DNA from: Bog-473 sp963824195
Lineage (GTDB): Bacteria; Actinomycetota; Acidimicrobiia; Acidimicrobiales; RAAP-2
NCBI GenBank assembly: GCA_963824195.1
Contig: CAWGOJ010000012.1
Coordinates: 1-64,000, forward strand
Reading direction: 5' to 3'
DNA length: 64,000 nucleotides
Position numbers and translations under genes: made by a program. Shown piece by piece: positions 32,376 to 41,647 of the stretch (position 1 is its first letter; the number at the start of each line of letters is the position of its first letter). The notes beneath the pieces are model-generated. The model saw nothing but the letters and a program-made list of their open reading frames with translations. It was not told the origin of the DNA and searched no databases.

Positions 32376-33104
32376 TCACGCGCCCAGATAGCTGGCCGAC
32401 ACGGCCTCTTCCATCTCCGCTGGCGAGCCCCGGTGGACGATCACGCCCTGCAGCACGACGGCCGCGAAATCGGCGATGGGGAGCGCGGTGCGGGCGAACT
32501 GCTCCACGAGCAGTATCGACAGACCTCCCGCCGCCAGCTCACGGACCTTCTCATAGAGCTGGGTGACGACGATGGGAGCCAGGCCCATGGAGAGCTCATC
32601 GAGCAGCAGGAGCTTCGGTTCGGTGGCGAAGGCCCGCGCCAAGGCGAGCATCTGCTGCTCGCCTCCCGACAGCGTGCCGGCCAACTGCTTGCGCCGGACA
32701 CTGAGCTGAGGGAACTGGGCGAAGGCCACATCCTCTATCCGGTCCATCGGCACCCCGACCTGGGTGGCCATGAGGAGGTTCTCCCGCACGCTCAGATTGG
32801 GGAAGACGCCCCGGCCCTCGGGCACGGTGCAGATGCCCCGGCGCGCTCGGCCGTCCGCCGAGAGGCGGGTGACCGGGTTGCCGTCGAACCACACCTCACC
32901 GCCGCTCGAGGCGAGCGTGCCCGCGCAGACGTTGAGCAGCGTGGTCTTGCCGCCACCGTTGGGTCCGAGAAGGGCAACCACGGATCCGGCCGGCACTTCG
33001 AGGCTCACCCCGTGGACGACCTCGATCGTCCCGTAGCCCGCCCGGACGTCGCGCAGCTCGAGGATCGGCGGGGTGTCACCGGAGCGGGGCGCAGGCTCGC
33101 TCAC
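32376..33104 (-). CDS. livF: Branched-chain amino acid-type ABC transporter ATPase LivF
   Basis: A 242-residue ABC ATPase. Walker A is GPNGGGKTT, the signature LSGGEQQMLALARA, and Walker B LLLLDELSMGLAP. The SMGLAP ending is characteristic of LivF-type subunits. The GTG overlaps the livG stop. It energises import with LivG and the fused LivHM permease. The substrate may be amino acids, but this family also imports amides, urea and aromatic or sterol-related acids, and the neighbours here are not amino acid enzymes. The 147 nt downstream hold nothing clear. Confidence 0.9.
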   Translation of the reverse strand: MSEPAPRSGDTPPILELRDVRAGYGTIEVVHGVSLEVPAGSVVALLGPNGGGKTTLLNVCAGTLASSGGEVWFDGNPVTRLSADGRARRGICTVPEGRGVFPNLSVRENLLMATQVGVPMDRIEDVAFAQFPQLSVRRKQLAGTLSGGEQQMLALARAFATEPKLLLLDELSMGLAPIVVTQLYEKVRELAAGGLSILLVEQFARTALPIADFAAVVLQGVIVHRGSPAEMEEAVSASYLGA

Positions 33105-33829
33105 GGGGTCCCCAGGTAGGCGTTGACGACAGCCGGATCATTCCGGACCTCTTCGGGGGTTCCGCTGGCGATGATCTCGCCGTAGTCGAGGACGTGGATC
33201 AGCTCGCAGGTGCCCATGACGAGGCCGACATCATGCTCGACCAGGCAGATGGCCAGATCCCGCTCGTCGACCAGCTGGCCCAGGAGCAGACCGAACGCCT
33301 CCGTCTCTTGCTCGGTCTGCCCCGAGGCAGGCTCGTCGAGCAGGAGCACCTTGGGCTGGGTCATGAGGGCGCGGCCCACCTCCACGATCCGCGCTCGCCC
33401 CGTCGGCAGCTCGCTCACCTCGCGCTCCGCCACGTCGGCCAGACCCACCAGCTCGATGATCCTGTCGGTCTCGCGGCCGACGTCGATCCGGCCCCGCCGC
33501 CCCCACGTGTTGCGGATTTCGCCGGCCACCTGGATGTTGTCCCGCACGCTGAGCGAGGAGAAGAGCTCGAGCCGCTGGTAGGTGCGAGCCAGGCCCCGGC
33601 GGGCCCGGGAGGCCGGCCCGGCCTTGGTGACGTCGTGCCCGTCGATCCTCACGCGGCCGGATCTCGGCTCCAACAGCCCGCTGACGATGTTGAACAGCGT
33701 GGTCTTGCCGGCTCCGTTGGGACCGATGAGGCCGGTGACCCCCCCGGCGGCCACCGACAGCGAGACGTCGTTCAGCACCTGCGCCCCGCCGAAGGCCATG
33801 CACACGTCCGAGACCTCAAGAACGGGCAT
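33101..33829 (-). CDS. livG: Branched-chain amino acid-type ABC transporter ATPase LivG
   Basis: A 242-residue ABC ATPase with Walker A GPNGAGKTT, LivG-type RTYQRLELFSSLSVRDN, and Walker B VLLLDEPASGQTEQE. The signature motif is unusual: ELPTGRARIVEVGRAL in place of LSYGxQRRLEIARAL, so the LSGGQ-equivalent serine is shifted. It overlaps livHM by 14 bp and livF by 4 bp, so all three are coupled. Confidence 0.9.
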   Translation of the reverse strand: MPVLEVSDVCMAFGGAQVLNDVSLSVAAGGVTGLIGPNGAGKTTLFNIVSGLLEPRSGRVRIDGHDVTKAGPASRARRGLARTYQRLELFSSLSVRDNIQVAGEIRNTWGRRGRIDVGRETDRIIELVGLADVAEREVSELPTGRARIVEVGRALMTQPKVLLLDEPASGQTEQETEAFGLLLGQLVDERDLAICLVEHDVGLVMGTCELIHVLDYGEIIASGTPEEVRNDPAVVNAYLGTP

Positions 33830-36029
33830 CGGCTACGCCCTCCACTGCCGTCGCGCTGCCCACGGCCACCGGCACCACTGCCGGCAGCCCAGGTGCCACG
33901 GGGACCGTGATGGCATCGGTCCGGAAGGCCTCGGGCCGCACCGCCCTCGCCAGAGCCGGCACGGCGAGCGCGATGAGCCCCGTCGCCAGCACGAACCACC
34001 AGTTGCCCATCACCTTGGTCAGGACGAGGAGATAGATCACGACCTCGGCCAACACCCCGAGGGCCAGTACCCCCTTGACCCTCCACAGCGGGCGGTAGCT
34101 GGCCACGATCTGCGGCACGGCCCCGCTGGGGTTGCGGCCCAGGCTGACGCCGACGAGGGCCGGGGCCACGAGGGACAGGTTGGCCAGGACGTTCCAGAAG
34201 CCCCCGCCTCCGTAGTCCGTGCTCAGGTTCGTGAACGTACTGGTGAGGGCGGTGAAGGCGGTGCCGGCCAGGATCCCGCCCATCAGCGCGCCGGCGACGC
34301 TGCCGATGCCCCCCACCACGGTCAACATCACGAGGGCGAGACTGATGAAGATGATGTAGGTGTTGGAGGTGACGCTGGCCGAGGCGGCCGACAACAGCAC
34401 GCCACCGAGGCCGGCAATGGCCGCCGACAGCATGAAGACCGACAGCTTGAGCTTGACCAGGTTCTGGCCCAGGGTGGCGGCGGCGGCCGGACTGTCCTTC
34501 ATGGCCGTCAGGCGGCGTCCGTAGTTGCTGCGACGAAGGGCGATGAGGCCGATCCCGATCAGGATGAACACACACACCGAGGTGGTGAGGAACGTCTTGG
34601 TCGAGCTGAGGTCGATCGGGCCGAGCTTCAACGGCGGGATCTGGAGGGTGCCGTCGTCGAAGATCGAGAAGTGCAGATGGAAGATGGGCAGGACGTGCGG
34701 GGCGATGTCAGCGAGGATCATGTCGGAGACGAAGACGCCGAAGGCAAGGGTGGCCAGCGCCAGGTAGAGGCCGCGCAGGCGCAGCGCGGGCAGTGCGATG
34801 AGCCCGCCGACGAGGGCCGTCACCGCCACCCCGATCAGCAATCCCCACGGTGTGATCCGCTGCGCGAGGCCCGTGCCGGAGAGTCCTAGGTGGAACACGA
34901 TGATCGTCGCGATGGCCCCGAAGGAGACCGGAGCCAGGTTGATCTCACCGGCGTAGCCGGTGAGCAGCGTGAGAGACAGGGCGATGATGCCGTAGGCGAT
35001 GCCGATGGTGAGGGCCCCCATGTCGTTGGTCCCCATGATCTGCTCCAGGGCGAGGACGACGAGCAGGAGGATCACGCCCCACGTGACGGCCGACCGCATG
35101 GTGGGGACGTGGAAGCGCTCCCTGGTGCGCAGCAGGGTGGCACCGCGCAGGCGGTCCTGGGGCAGCACCAGCAGGACGACGAAGAGCACGATCATGGGCA
35201 GCGCGATGCGGAAGTCCGAGGCCCAGGACCAGCTCGAGGGGAAGTAGCCCAGCACGTACGTCCCTGCCAAGCCGAGGACGAGGGCACCGCCGAAGGTGCG
35301 CCAGATGCTGCGCAGCCGGCCGAACATGGCGGCGGCGATGGAGTCGAGCACGAGCAGGGTCAGCACGTGGACGTCGAGGGTGCCGCCGCTGATCGGGGTG
35401 ATGAGGATGCCGGCCACGGCGGCCAACGCCCCCCCGAGCGCCCACGAGAAGGCGGCCAGGCGTCCGGGTCGTCCCCCGTTGAGCTGGAGCAGCGCCGGGT
35501 TGTCGACCACGGCCCGCATGGCTACACCGGTGCGGGTGCTGGTGAAGAGCAGGCGGATGCCCACTGCGATCAGCACGGCGCAGCCGAGGGCGATGGCCTC
35601 GTGGTCGGTGACGTAGACGCCGAGCACCTTGAATTTCGCCGCGTTGCCGAAGAAGAGGTCGTCGGTCCGGGGCACGCCGGGATTCCAGATCCACTGGGCC
35701 AGCGCGATCAGCCCGAGCATGATGCCGATGGTGACCACGATCTTGGTGACGTCGGCCGTCTCGCGCAGCCCCCGCATGATGCCGACGTAGAGCACCGTGC
35801 CGAGCAGCGGTGCCAGCACCACGATGACCGCGAACAGCGCGAGTGGGGCCGGCCAGTTCCAGCCGTAGCGGAGCTGCCAGTAGGTGAAGGCGGCCAGCAT
35901 GGCCATGGCGCCCTGGGCGAAGTTGAAGATCCCTGAGGTCGTGTACGTGAGGACGAGTCCCGACGCGGCAATCCCGTAGACCGCGCCGGTCACCAATCCG
36001 AGGATGGTGTACGTGAGGAACAGGTGCAT
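33816..36029 (-). CDS. Fused LivH-LivM permease
   Basis: A 737-residue membrane protein. The N-terminal half (about 1-300) is LivH-like (TYTILGLVTGAVYGIAASGLVLTY, GIFNFAQGAMAML). The second part (about 315-640) is LivM-like (ALTIGIAYGIIALSLTLLTGYAGEINLAPVSFGA, LRLRGLYLALATLAFG). A C-terminal extension of about 100 residues has two further membrane segments. LivH and LivM are usually separate genes, so one chain here supplies both halves of the translocation path. The ATG is 47 nt downstream of the binding-protein gene. Confidence 0.9.
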   Translation of the reverse strand: MHLFLTYTILGLVTGAVYGIAASGLVLTYTTSGIFNFAQGAMAMLAAFTYWQLRYGWNWPAPLALFAVIVVLAPLLGTVLYVGIMRGLRETADVTKIVVTIGIMLGLIALAQWIWNPGVPRTDDLFFGNAAKFKVLGVYVTDHEAIALGCAVLIAVGIRLLFTSTRTGVAMRAVVDNPALLQLNGGRPGRLAAFSWALGGALAAVAGILITPISGGTLDVHVLTLLVLDSIAAAMFGRLRSIWRTFGGALVLGLAGTYVLGYFPSSWSWASDFRIALPMIVLFVVLLVLPQDRLRGATLLRTRERFHVPTMRSAVTWGVILLLVVLALEQIMGTNDMGALTIGIAYGIIALSLTLLTGYAGEINLAPVSFGAIATIIVFHLGLSGTGLAQRITPWGLLIGVAVTALVGGLIALPALRLRGLYLALATLAFGVFVSDMILADIAPHVLPIFHLHFSIFDDGTLQIPPLKLGPIDLSSTKTFLTTSVCVFILIGIGLIALRRSNYGRRLTAMKDSPAAAATLGQNLVKLKLSVFMLSAAIAGLGGVLLSAASASVTSNTYIIFISLALVMLTVVGGIGSVAGALMGGILAGTAFTALTSTFTNLSTDYGGGGFWNVLANLSLVAPALVGVSLGRNPSGAVPQIVASYRPLWRVKGVLALGVLAEVVIYLLVLTKVMGNWWFVLATGLIALAVPALARAVRPEAFRTDAITVPVAPGLPAVVPVAVGSATAVEGVADARS

Positions 36030-36076
36030 GGCCGGCGTTCCCGTCGCTCAGGTCAAAGAGCTGATGCGCTGGGCGC

Positions 36077-37465
36077 TCACCCCTGGGGTTTGATGACCGA
36101 GGAGGTCGCGTACTGGGTCGCGTAACCCTGGGCGTTGAGCGTCGTGCCGACGACAGACCCCGAGTCGGGGACGACGTACTTCGGCGAGCAGTCGAACGTC
36201 CCGAGCTTCTTCGGGTACGCCTGCACCCACTTGGTGTCGTCGAGCTTCATCAAGAGGCCGCAGTTGGGCGGGATGTTCTTAGCTGGGTTCCCCGAAGCGT
36301 TGAGCCCTCCGCCAGTCCAGTTCGTCACCTTGGCAAGGTGGTTGATCATGCACTGGCGGGTGAGCGTCGATCCGCACGCCTTGGCCTGCGTTGCCCACAG
36401 GAGGAACGAGGACGTGGCCTGCTCCCCGAGCTGCGAGGTGAGGCCGCCGTACTTCTTGACGATCGAGAGGTACTGGGCGACGGCCGGGACCACCTTGGCC
36501 GCCTCGAGTGGCTCGTAGGAGATACGGACGTACACGTTGTTGGCCAGGCCGTCGGTGTTCCACTGCGCGAAGCCTGCCGTGTAGGCGCCGGAGTCCATGA
36601 CCCAGATCGGGTCGTAGCCGATCTGGCTCTCCGACTCGAAGGCGCCGTAGAGGGTCGGCCCCGGGGTGGCGTCGTTGAAGATGACCTGGGCCCCGCAGCT
36701 CTGCAGCTTCTGCACGAACGGCGTGTAGTTGGCCTCGCCGTTGTAGTCGATTTCAGCGCTGCAGTTCGGGATGAACTTCCAACCGGCTTCCGTATAGGCC
36801 TGCACGGCCTTGGCGGTGGACGACTGCTGGGTGGAGAGAGTGGAACCGTAGACGCCGGCATGCGTGGTCTTCGACCCGAAGAGCTTCTCGGCCTGGTAGG
36901 CGCTCGACACCGGGCTCGCGTTGGCTGGGTTCGGCGAGGCCTGGTACATCTCGTACGCGTTGGCGACCGCGGGGGCCACCGTGAAGCCCGGCACGGCCGC
37001 CAGGTTGCAGCCGAGCCGCGTCTGCTCCGCCACACCGTCGAGAGCGAAGCCCTCGCCGACCAGCATGAAGTCCTGCTTGCAGGCCTGGGTCATCACGCTG
37101 CCGACGTTGGTGACGGCGGCGTCGTAGTAGTCACCGACGATCTTGCGCCCGTTGATGCCCCCCTGGGCGTTGCACCAGGCGATCATGTCCTTCACCGCGT
37201 CACCCATCTCCTGGTCGAGGCCGGGGAGACCGGAGAAGCCCCGGTCGTCGCCGTAGGCGACGTTGATGGTCGAGTTGGTGACACCCTGGTCGGTGGCCCC
37301 GGTGGCGTGCCCCTTGCCGCACGGCGAGGGGAGCGTGCCGAACGTCGACGAGGAGCTGGACGACGATGCGCCCGCCCCACCCGGCGCGACCAGCAGCCCA
37401 GCCGACGTAAGCGTGGCGAGCAACAGCGCCACCCCCACGGTCCGCATCCCAGCGATCCTCTTCAT
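36077..37465 (-). CDS. Periplasmic-type substrate-binding protein (LivK family)
   Basis: A 462-residue type I periplasmic-binding-protein fold (Peripla_BP_6), the first gene of the transporter operon. It has a basic start MKRIAGMR, then a hydrophobic segment and ASA-type cleavage near residue 33, followed by a Ser-rich stretch. No lipobox cysteine is present, which is unusual for an actinobacterial binding protein. The mature domain has GVTNSTINVAYGDDRG and INGRKIVGDYYDAA. Several cysteines (CGKGH, WCNAQ, ACKQD, CGSTLTRQC) suggest disulfides. The ATG follows AGGGGG. The ligand is unknown. Confidence 0.87.
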   Translation of the reverse strand: MKRIAGMRTVGVALLLATLTSAGLLVAPGGAGASSSSSSSTFGTLPSPCGKGHATGATDQGVTNSTINVAYGDDRGFSGLPGLDQEMGDAVKDMIAWCNAQGGINGRKIVGDYYDAAVTNVGSVMTQACKQDFMLVGEGFALDGVAEQTRLGCNLAAVPGFTVAPAVANAYEMYQASPNPANASPVSSAYQAEKLFGSKTTHAGVYGSTLSTQQSSTAKAVQAYTEAGWKFIPNCSAEIDYNGEANYTPFVQKLQSCGAQVIFNDATPGPTLYGAFESESQIGYDPIWVMDSGAYTAGFAQWNTDGLANNVYVRISYEPLEAAKVVPAVAQYLSIVKKYGGLTSQLGEQATSSFLLWATQAKACGSTLTRQCMINHLAKVTNWTGGGLNASGNPAKNIPPNCGLLMKLDDTKWVQAYPKKLGTFDCSPKYVVPDSGSVVGTTLNAQGYATQYATSSVIKPQG

Positions 37466-37529
37466 TGCCAGACCCCCTGTCTGGGAGCAAACCCTCCACG
37501 GGTTCTGCCCCGGACACCCTTGGAACCGT

Positions 37530-37541
37530 AGAACAGGTTCT
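37530..37541. promoter_or_regulatory. AGAAC-AG-GTTCT palindrome, possible TetR-family (KstR-like) operator
   Basis: A perfect 12-bp dyad lies 65 nt upstream of the binding-protein start. With its flanks it reads TAGAACAGGTTCTC, one mismatch from the TnnAACnnGTTnnA pattern described for the cholesterol regulator KstR. No matching regulator gene is in the window. Confidence 0.4.
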
Positions 37542-37590
37542 CGTTCGACGGGCACACTACCAATCCGCCGGTCGGAAAGCTCTACAGCCC

Positions 37591-38853
37591 CTAGGGGGAA
37601 ATCGCGCTGCGAATGTGGTAGCGCTCGGTGTACTCCCTGAACTCCGTGGCCAGCTCGGCATACGTCCAACCGAAGTCGGCGGGGTCGTAGCGATGCCTGC
37701 CGAAGGCGTCCTGCGGCCGATGCTCGAGCAGCGCATTCATACGCCGGGCATGGAGGGGGCTCACCTCCTCACCGAAGCTGCGGTACAGCTGGCGGACCGC
37801 CTCCAGGGGGTCGGCCATCAGGGCGTCGTAGTGCAGGTGCTGGCACCAGCCGGGCTCGGACTTCTCGTCGAAGGCCATCGCCGAATTGAGGGCGAAGGCA
37901 CACTTGCGCTTCCACTCTTCGGCCGTGGGGCGAGGGTCGCTCCGGCTCGTCAAGAGGCGCTGGCTGGCGTTGGCCAGGCTGGCCAGCGACGTGACCACCG
38001 GCCCCGGGTCCCTGTGGGTCCAGATGATCCTGGCATCGGGATAGCTGGCGAGCAGGGCCTCGAGGTGCCACAGGTGATTGGGCGTCTTGAGGATCCAGCG
38101 CTCGGTGGGCTGGCGCGACTGCAGGGTCTGGAGGGCGAGTCGGTGCTGGGCGTACGCGGGCGACATGTCCGCCTGCTCCAGCCAGCGGGCGTAGGACGGC
38201 ACGTGGGCCTGCGTCTCGAGGGCCAGGGTGCGCACGTCGTACATGAAGAGCGAGACGCATTCCTCGGCCAGGGTGGCACCGAAGGGGTGCATGGCCCTGA
38301 GGGGCGGGTTGAGCTTCATCAGCCCGTCGAGGTCCTTGGCGGTCCGCGCAATCCGGGGATCTTCCGCCGCTTCCTCGAGGGCGGCGGGTGGGATGGGGTG
38401 GGCCGCCTCCCACTGGAGGAGCGGCCGGGCCATGGGATCGAGGCCCAGCAGCAGGGAGAGCACACTGGTCCCGGTGCGTGGCAAGCCCACGATGACCCAG
38501 GGGCTCTCTATCCGCTCGTCGTGCACTTCGGGGTGCTCCAGCGACCAGCGGTGCAGCTCAATGCGGTTCGCCAGGGAGGCCGTCAGCATCTTGGAGATCA
38601 GGAGGCGTCCGAACGTGGTCAGTTCGGCCTCGGCCTCGCAGGCACGGAGGTACACCCCGAGCGGCTCCCGATAGGAATCGCTCCCGAAGTCGTCCGATCC
38701 GGCCGCCTTGGCCGCGGCCGTCGTGATCGCCGACGGGGTGAGCGACGGCAGCTCACGTCCGAAGCGGGCGAGCCCAGCTCCCGCCCAGTTGAGCACGAGG
38801 AGCGGTCGGCTGTGCAACTCCGAATCACGCCAGGTGTACTCGGGGGCGCTCAT
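37591..38853 (-). CDS. Sulfotransferase-family protein
   Basis: A 420-residue PAPS-type sulfotransferase (Sulfotransfer_3 group). The 5'-phosphosulfate loop is VGLPRTGTSVLSLLLGLD (about 120-137), and the 3'-phosphate region is IIWTHRDPGPVVTSLASL. Long actinobacterial members are often found near lipid, sterol or polyketide genes, and some may be acyl- or sulfo-transferases to unknown acceptors. The ATG overlaps the stop of the quinone-reductase gene (ATGA). It lies on the same strand as the transporter operon but is separated by 125 nt holding the AGAAC/GTTCT dyad. Confidence 0.85.
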   Translation of the reverse strand: MSAPEYTWRDSELHSRPLLVLNWAGAGLARFGRELPSLTPSAITTAAAKAAGSDDFGSDSYREPLGVYLRACEAEAELTTFGRLLISKMLTASLANRIELHRWSLEHPEVHDERIESPWVIVGLPRTGTSVLSLLLGLDPMARPLLQWEAAHPIPPAALEEAAEDPRIARTAKDLDGLMKLNPPLRAMHPFGATLAEECVSLFMYDVRTLALETQAHVPSYARWLEQADMSPAYAQHRLALQTLQSRQPTERWILKTPNHLWHLEALLASYPDARIIWTHRDPGPVVTSLASLANASQRLLTSRSDPRPTAEEWKRKCAFALNSAMAFDEKSEPGWCQHLHYDALMADPLEAVRQLYRSFGEEVSPLHARRMNALLEHRPQDAFGRHRYDPADFGWTYAELATEFREYTERYHIRSAISP

Positions 38854-39896
38854 CCTCGGTGGACTTCGACAACCGTCCGGCCCAGCGATCGCCGTGCTTC
38901 GTGCTCGTCGAGCGCACGGCCCGCCTCCTCCATGCTGACCCGTCGACCGACGTAGGGGCGGATGACGCCCTCTGCGGCCAGGCGCAGCAGGTCGGCATGG
39001 ATCTCGTCCGCCACGTCCCTTCCGAACGGGTTGAAGCCGAATCGTCGCATGCCCGGGTCGACCGAGTCCGCCCAGGCCACCATGACGGCCACGATGTCGA
39101 TGTTCCCGATGCAGGCCATCCGCAGAGGCCTTCCGGTCATGCCGTTGGCATCATCATCCGCGAACCCCACCGCCAGGTAGCGACCACCGTGTGCCGTGCA
39201 GCGCCACGAGCGCTCCACGAAATCGCCCCCGGTCAGGTCGTAGACCACGTCCGCACCGGCGTCATCTGTGGCGACCAGTACCGCCTCCACGAAGTCCTCG
39301 TCGGTGTGGTCGATCACCAGATCGGCCCCGAGTGAGGAGCACAGCGCCCCCTTCTCGGGACCACCGGCCACCGCGATGACCCGGGCACCCGCCGCCTTCC
39401 CCAACTGGATACCGGCGGTGCCCAGCCCGCTCGCGGCGGAGTGCACCACCAGGGTCTCACCCGCCTGGAGCCGTCCCCGTTTGAAAAGAGCCAGGTGGGA
39501 GGTCTGGAAGCTGAGCAGGAACGCCGTGGCCTCGACGTCGTCGAAGCCTGGAGGAGCGCCGAACACCGAGATGGCATCGGCGATCGCGTACTCGGCGATG
39601 CCGCCGAGCGCGTTCTTGGTGATCGCCACCACCCGTTTGCCCAACCACGACTCCGCGCCTTCTCCAACCTCGTCGACCACTCCGCACACGTCCATGCCCA
39701 AGGTGAACGGCGGAGGCGTAGGCACCGAGACCAGGTTCCCCCGGCAGCGATCGATGTCGTTGAAGTTGAACGAGGCCGCGTTGACCTTCACCCGAACTTC
39801 TTTCGGCCCGGGCTCGGGGCGCTCGACGGTTCGCACCGCGAGGACCTCGCCGGGTTGCCCGTGGCGGGTCACCTGCAGGGCCTTCATCTGTGCCAC
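38850..39896 (-). CDS. MDR-family NAD(P)H:quinone oxidoreductase
   Basis: A 348-residue medium-chain reductase without catalytic or structural zinc cysteines. It has the quinone oxidoreductase pattern VNAASFNFNDIDRCRG, a GMDVCGVVDEVGEG segment, and the Rossmann loop SAASGLGTAGIQLGKAAGARVIAV. It probably reduces quinones or enones with NADPH. The GTG at 39896 follows AAGGGGGAAGGG; an ATG three codons later is possible. It is coupled to the sulfotransferase gene downstream. Confidence 0.87.
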   Translation of the reverse strand: MAQMKALQVTRHGQPGEVLAVRTVERPEPGPKEVRVKVNAASFNFNDIDRCRGNLVSVPTPPPFTLGMDVCGVVDEVGEGAESWLGKRVVAITKNALGGIAEYAIADAISVFGAPPGFDDVEATAFLLSFQTSHLALFKRGRLQAGETLVVHSAASGLGTAGIQLGKAAGARVIAVAGGPEKGALCSSLGADLVIDHTDEDFVEAVLVATDDAGADVVYDLTGGDFVERSWRCTAHGGRYLAVGFADDDANGMTGRPLRMACIGNIDIVAVMVAWADSVDPGMRRFGFNPFGRDVADEIHADLLRLAAEGVIRPYVGRRVSMEEAGRALDEHEARRSLGRTVVEVHRG

Positions 39897-40059
39897 GTCC
39901 CTTCCCCCTTTAGGTCGTTACCGGCGGGTTTGCGACGACAGCACTCCCGGGACCGGGTGAGATTACCCCTTGGGACCCGACCGGATGCTGGGACGATCCA
40001 GCGCGCTCGCACCGACGGAGTTCGCAACGGCGTCGGTGTCCGTGAAGCCTGCGGGAGCT

Positions 40060-40088
40060 TTGACACAGGGGTAGCCTCAGCCTCCGAT
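40060..40088 (+). promoter_or_regulatory. Possible promoter of the 40.1-41.2 kb membrane protein pair
   Basis: A perfect TTGACA (40060-40065) is followed after 17 nt by TCCGAT, a weak -10. It is the only promoter-like element in the 222-nt gap after the divergent quinone reductase. Confidence 0.35.
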
Positions 40089-40119
40089 CGAACAGTGTGG
40101 CGGGGAAAGGGGGATCAAC

Positions 40120-40746
40120 ATGGCCGACGTGACCCTGACGACTTCATCGTCGTCACCTCCGCCGCCTGTCGCCGAGGCCGGGGCGTCGGGGCGGCCGACG
40201 TTCGAGATCGTGCCGCTCCGGGCTCTCCCGTTCGTGGGCATCGTCTTGATCGCTCTCACCCTGGCCATCGTGACCAACAGGCTGTGGGCGCTCGACTTCT
40301 TCCATGTCGTGGGCGGAGGACTGTGGACCGGGATCGACCTCTTCGTGGGCTTCATCATCGGACCGATCCTGGGGCGATTGTCGATACCTGCCCGCATGGA
40401 GTTCTCGACGAGGTTCATGCCGAAGATGCTCGTCATCATGCCCACCCTGGTCATCGTCACCTTGGCGGCCGGGTGGCAGCTGGCCCGCCACGAAGGCTTC
40501 ATCCTCTCGACCCACACGCACCACGGCTGGGTGGTGGCCTCCATGATCATCGTGGGGGTGATGGCCGTGATCGCCATCGGTATCCTCGAACCGGCCAACT
40601 TGGCGGTGCTCTTCGAGCTCAAGAAGCCCAACCCGAACGGGGAGCTCATCGGCAGGCTGATGCGACGCTTCATCTACACGGCCGGCATCACCGGGGCGCT
40701 GCAGGTGGCGACGCTGGTGATCATGACCAGGCTGGCGACGACATGA
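40120..40746 (+). CDS. Integral membrane protein, uncharacterised
   Basis: A 208-residue protein with a Pro/Ser-rich cytoplasmic start and about five membrane segments. Conserved-looking features are LDFFHVVGGGLWTGIDLFVGF, with H62 and W68 in or next to a membrane helix, and HTHHGW (about 128-133) between helices. These histidines could bind heme or copper as in CopD-like or DUF2269-like proteins, but this is only a resemblance. The ATG follows GAAAGGGGG. Its stop overlaps the start of a second membrane protein. Confidence 0.75.
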   Translation: MADVTLTTSSSSPPPPVAEAGASGRPTFEIVPLRALPFVGIVLIALTLAIVTNRLWALDFFHVVGGGLWTGIDLFVGFIIGPILGRLSIPARMEFSTRFMPKMLVIMPTLVIVTLAAGWQLARHEGFILSTHTHHGWVVASMIIVGVMAVIAIGILEPANLAVLFELKKPNPNGELIGRLMRRFIYTAGITGALQVATLVIMTRLATT

Positions 40747-41186
40747 CCGCCCTGCCCGGAACCGATCAGCTGACGGACCTGTCCGAGCGCCGGCTCCCGC
40801 CGGTTGCCCAGCTGGCCGTGGCCTCCATGGCCCTCGTCATCGTCAGCGGCATCTACCTGGCCGCCCACCTGCCTCGCCACCCGCCGCTCGGGCCCGCGGT
40901 CGGCCTCCTCGCCGCAGCGGGTGTGCTCCTCATCGCCAACGTGGCCGTCGTGAGCCGGCTGCGCCCCTTCAACTGGGAGGTGTTCTTCCGCGTCGGTGGC
41001 TGGGCCCTGCTCGCCTATGGCGTGATCGCCGGCATGCTCGAGTTCATCTTCGTCTTCGACCACACCCGCGGAGGATCGTTGGTCGTGTTCACGCTCTCGC
41101 TGCTGGTCTTCGCCCTTGACGTCCCGCTGCTCCTGGCCTTCTCCGTGGCTCGCTACCAAGAAGTCGCACCGACCTCCACGACCTGA
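40743..41186 (+). CDS. Small four-helix membrane protein, partner of the upstream gene
   Basis: A 147-residue protein with four hydrophobic segments (about residues 22-41, 48-66, 78-101 and 109-133). The ATG overlaps the previous stop (ATGA), so both proteins are made together and probably form one membrane complex. H105 in FVFDHTRGG is the only histidine in a membrane-proximal position. No named family is recognised. Confidence 0.72.
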   Translation: MTALPGTDQLTDLSERRLPPVAQLAVASMALVIVSGIYLAAHLPRHPPLGPAVGLLAAAGVLLIANVAVVSRLRPFNWEVFFRVGGWALLAYGVIAGMLEFIFVFDHTRGGSLVVFTLSLLVFALDVPLLLAFSVARYQEVAPTSTT

Positions 41187-41338
41187 CCGGGCCTAGCGAG
41201 GCGATCACCAAGGAGGGCACGGGCGACACGGCGTTCTTCGTGGTCGAGTCCGGGACGGGCCAAGCTCTCGCTGGGTGGCCCGCCTGGCGCGATGCACTTA
41301 GAACGACAAGCGGTCCGGGCTGCGCGAGCTCGCAGCGG

Positions 41339-41423
41339 CGGAGGGAGTGGGATTCGAACCCACGGAGGCTTGCACCTCGCAGCTTTTCAAGAGCTGTGCA
41401 TTCGTCCGCTCTGCCATCCCTCC
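41339..41423 (-). tRNA. tRNA-Ser (anticodon UGA)
   Basis: Minus strand: 7-bp acceptor stem GGAGGGA/TCCCTCC, discriminator G, T-loop GGTTCGAATCC, anticodon loop CTTGAAA with anticodon TGA (41387-41389), and a long class II variable arm (CGAGGTGCAAGCCTCC), all typical of serine tRNA reading UCA. The 3' CCA is not encoded. TACCAT about 10 nt upstream may be its -10 box. The flanks, 41187-41338 and 41424-41647, contain no gene that I can support. Confidence 0.97.
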
Positions 41424-41647
41424 CGCGGGTTCCCATGGTAGGGGGAATATCACCAGGTCGACGGGTGGCGCCACCCTTGTGAGCAAGGCCGTGCGGTCTT
41501 AGCTTTCCTGGTAGGCGAACCGTAAGGCCGCGACGCAGTGGCAGGAGAAAGGGCATTCGACGGCAGTCGACATGGGTGGATGGATCTCGTGAATCCACGC
41601 CTCGGCCATGCCGGCCAGTGGCACCGGAGAGTAGATGAGGGAGGGAC

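Noticed and set aside
34890..35936. Open frame antisense to the LivHM permease
   Set aside because: Repetitive Asp/His/Glu-rich translation is typical of the complement of membrane-protein codons in GC-rich DNA.
41240..41482. Short plus-strand open frame across the tRNA
   Set aside because: It overlaps tRNA-Ser and has no homology or ribosome site.
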